A stretch of 23,365 bases of DNA, taken from positions 1-23,365 of IMG/VR virus record IMGVR_UViG_3300006803_002084, one strand, 5' to 3'. The position numbers were made by a program, and so were the translations under genes. The notes below the pieces were generated by a model. The model searched no databases. It was not told the origin of the DNA and was given only the letters and a program-made list of their open reading frames with translations. Below are positions 22,864 to 23,365 of the stretch, one piece after another. The first letter of the stretch is position 1. Every line of letters starts with the position of its first letter. Source of the stretch: a virus.

Positions 22864-23187
22864 ATGTCTGACACAGAAAACATTAAAATCTTAGACTTCG
22901 GGAACAGCCGCATCCTGATCACGACCAGTATCATTGCAGGTGCGCCGGCGGTCTTTCTGACCGAGATGGCAGACGACGACGAGCGTGACCCGAAAGACCT
23001 GGATTGGCAGATCAAGGAAGGCGTCACGCTGCGCATGACCAGCCTTGAGCCAAGCCGTCAGCTTCTTGACGCAATGATCACATCCTTCAGCGACCTGAAG
23101 GTTCAGTTGAAATTGCAGGACATTGCCCAGTCCGAGCCCGCTCCGAAACCAAAGCGCAAGCGCGCCTCAAAAGCAAAGGTAGTATAA
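22864..23187 (+). CDS. unknown protein with basic C-terminal tail
   Basis: 107 residues, ATG 4 nt after GAGGG (22855-22859). Residues 1-80 look like a small alpha/beta domain (IKILDFGNSRILITTSIIAG, then a helix SRQLLDAMITSFSDLKVQL). The tail from residue ~88 is Pro, Lys and Arg rich (APKPKRKRASKAKVV) and probably contacts nucleic acid. No family recognised. Its stop overlaps the ThyX start (TAATG), so the two are coupled and share promoter copy 5. Confidence 0.6.
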   Translation: MSDTENIKILDFGNSRILITTSIIAGAPAVFLTEMADDDERDPKDLDWQIKEGVTLRMTSLEPSRQLLDAMITSFSDLKVQLKLQDIAQSEPAPKPKRKRASKAKVV

Positions 23188-23365
23188 TGAGCCTGATGGA
23201 TCACAACGTATTTACAGAACCAACGCGCACAGAGGACGGTGTCTGGTGCTTCATGGGGCTTGAGGTCGAGGTTATTCTCGCCTCTATGTTCAAAGGCGGT
23301 GCGCCGCTCTTCACGATCCGCATGCGCTACCCGCGCATTATTCACGGCGAGGTCATGACGCACCG
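23187..23365 (+). CDS. thyX: flavin-dependent thymidylate synthase ThyX (3' partial)
   Basis: 59 residues are visible and the frame runs off the window end. After a polar start, FTIRMRYPRIIHGEVMTHR matches the ThyX segment RxPRFIHxExMTHR that comes before the S-x-N-x-S-S-R part of the active site. The signature RHRxxSxNExSxR would lie beyond the end. ThyX makes dTMP from dUMP with FAD, NADPH and methylenetetrahydrofolate. With the class II ribonucleotide reductase and glutaredoxin it completes a small dNTP-supply group. ATG 7 nt after AAAGG (23175-23179). Confidence 0.85.
   Translation, partial: MSLMDHNVFTEPTRTEDGVWCFMGLEVEVILASMFKGGAPLFTIRMRYPRIIHGEVMTH

Overview
The window reads as part of the replication, recombination and nucleotide-metabolism region of a large tailed phage, probably one infecting an alphaproteobacterium. 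All supported genes lie on the plus strand, tightly packed, often with ATGA, GTGA or TAATG stop/start overlaps and gaps of at most about 240 bases. The gene set resembles the T4 superfamily: a UvsX/RecA-type recombinase, SbcD/SbcC (gp47/gp46) nuclease subunits, a probable gp32-like ssDNA-binding protein, an RNase H/flap-type 5' nuclease and a possible UvsY-like mediator. The replicase, however, is a bacterial-type DnaE rather than a T4-type family B polymerase. The alphaproteobacterial host is inferred from the mid-50s GC content by eye and from the CobS/CobT-type genes, whose best known relatives belong to aerobic cobalamin synthesis. No structural genes, tRNAs, integrase, CRISPR or insertion sequences are visible.

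Layout. 1-2601: a CobT-like VWA protein (5' end cut by the window) and a CobS-like AAA+ ATPase. 2598-3959: a sigma-70-like factor, a four-cysteine protein and a small membrane protein. 3959-7303: DnaE with a uracil-DNA-glycosylase-like domain at its C-terminus. 7300-9417: a small zinc-ribbon-like protein, a helical protein that could be the UvsY equivalent, and the ssDNA-binding protein behind a long structured, A-rich leader. 9465-9534: two hairpins, the second a good terminator. 9546-11602: 5' nuclease and recombinase. 11665-13835: ASCH protein, unknown protein, SbcD-like nuclease and a tiny membrane protein. 13877-16804: small unknown proteins around a DUF4942-type adenine methyltransferase. 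16801-19982: SbcC-like ATPase, unknown protein and RuvC-like resolvase. 20077-23365: adenosylcobalamin-dependent class II ribonucleotide reductase, terminator, glutaredoxin, unknown protein and the start of a ThyX thymidylate synthase.

Two themes connect the window. First, a bipartite promoter-like motif (AGCGCATCCC, then GCGCTATAA, with fixed spacing and a GTAAGTA-like tail) recurs at least five times, always between genes and just upstream of DNA-metabolism or unknown genes. The phage also encodes its own sigma-like factor, which could read it. Second, the phage carries a B12-dependent ribonucleotide reductase together with relatives of two cobaltochelatase subunits, suggesting a link between cofactor supply and dNTP synthesis. 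The polymerase-glycosylase fusion and the gp32-type leader are further points that deserve direct tests.
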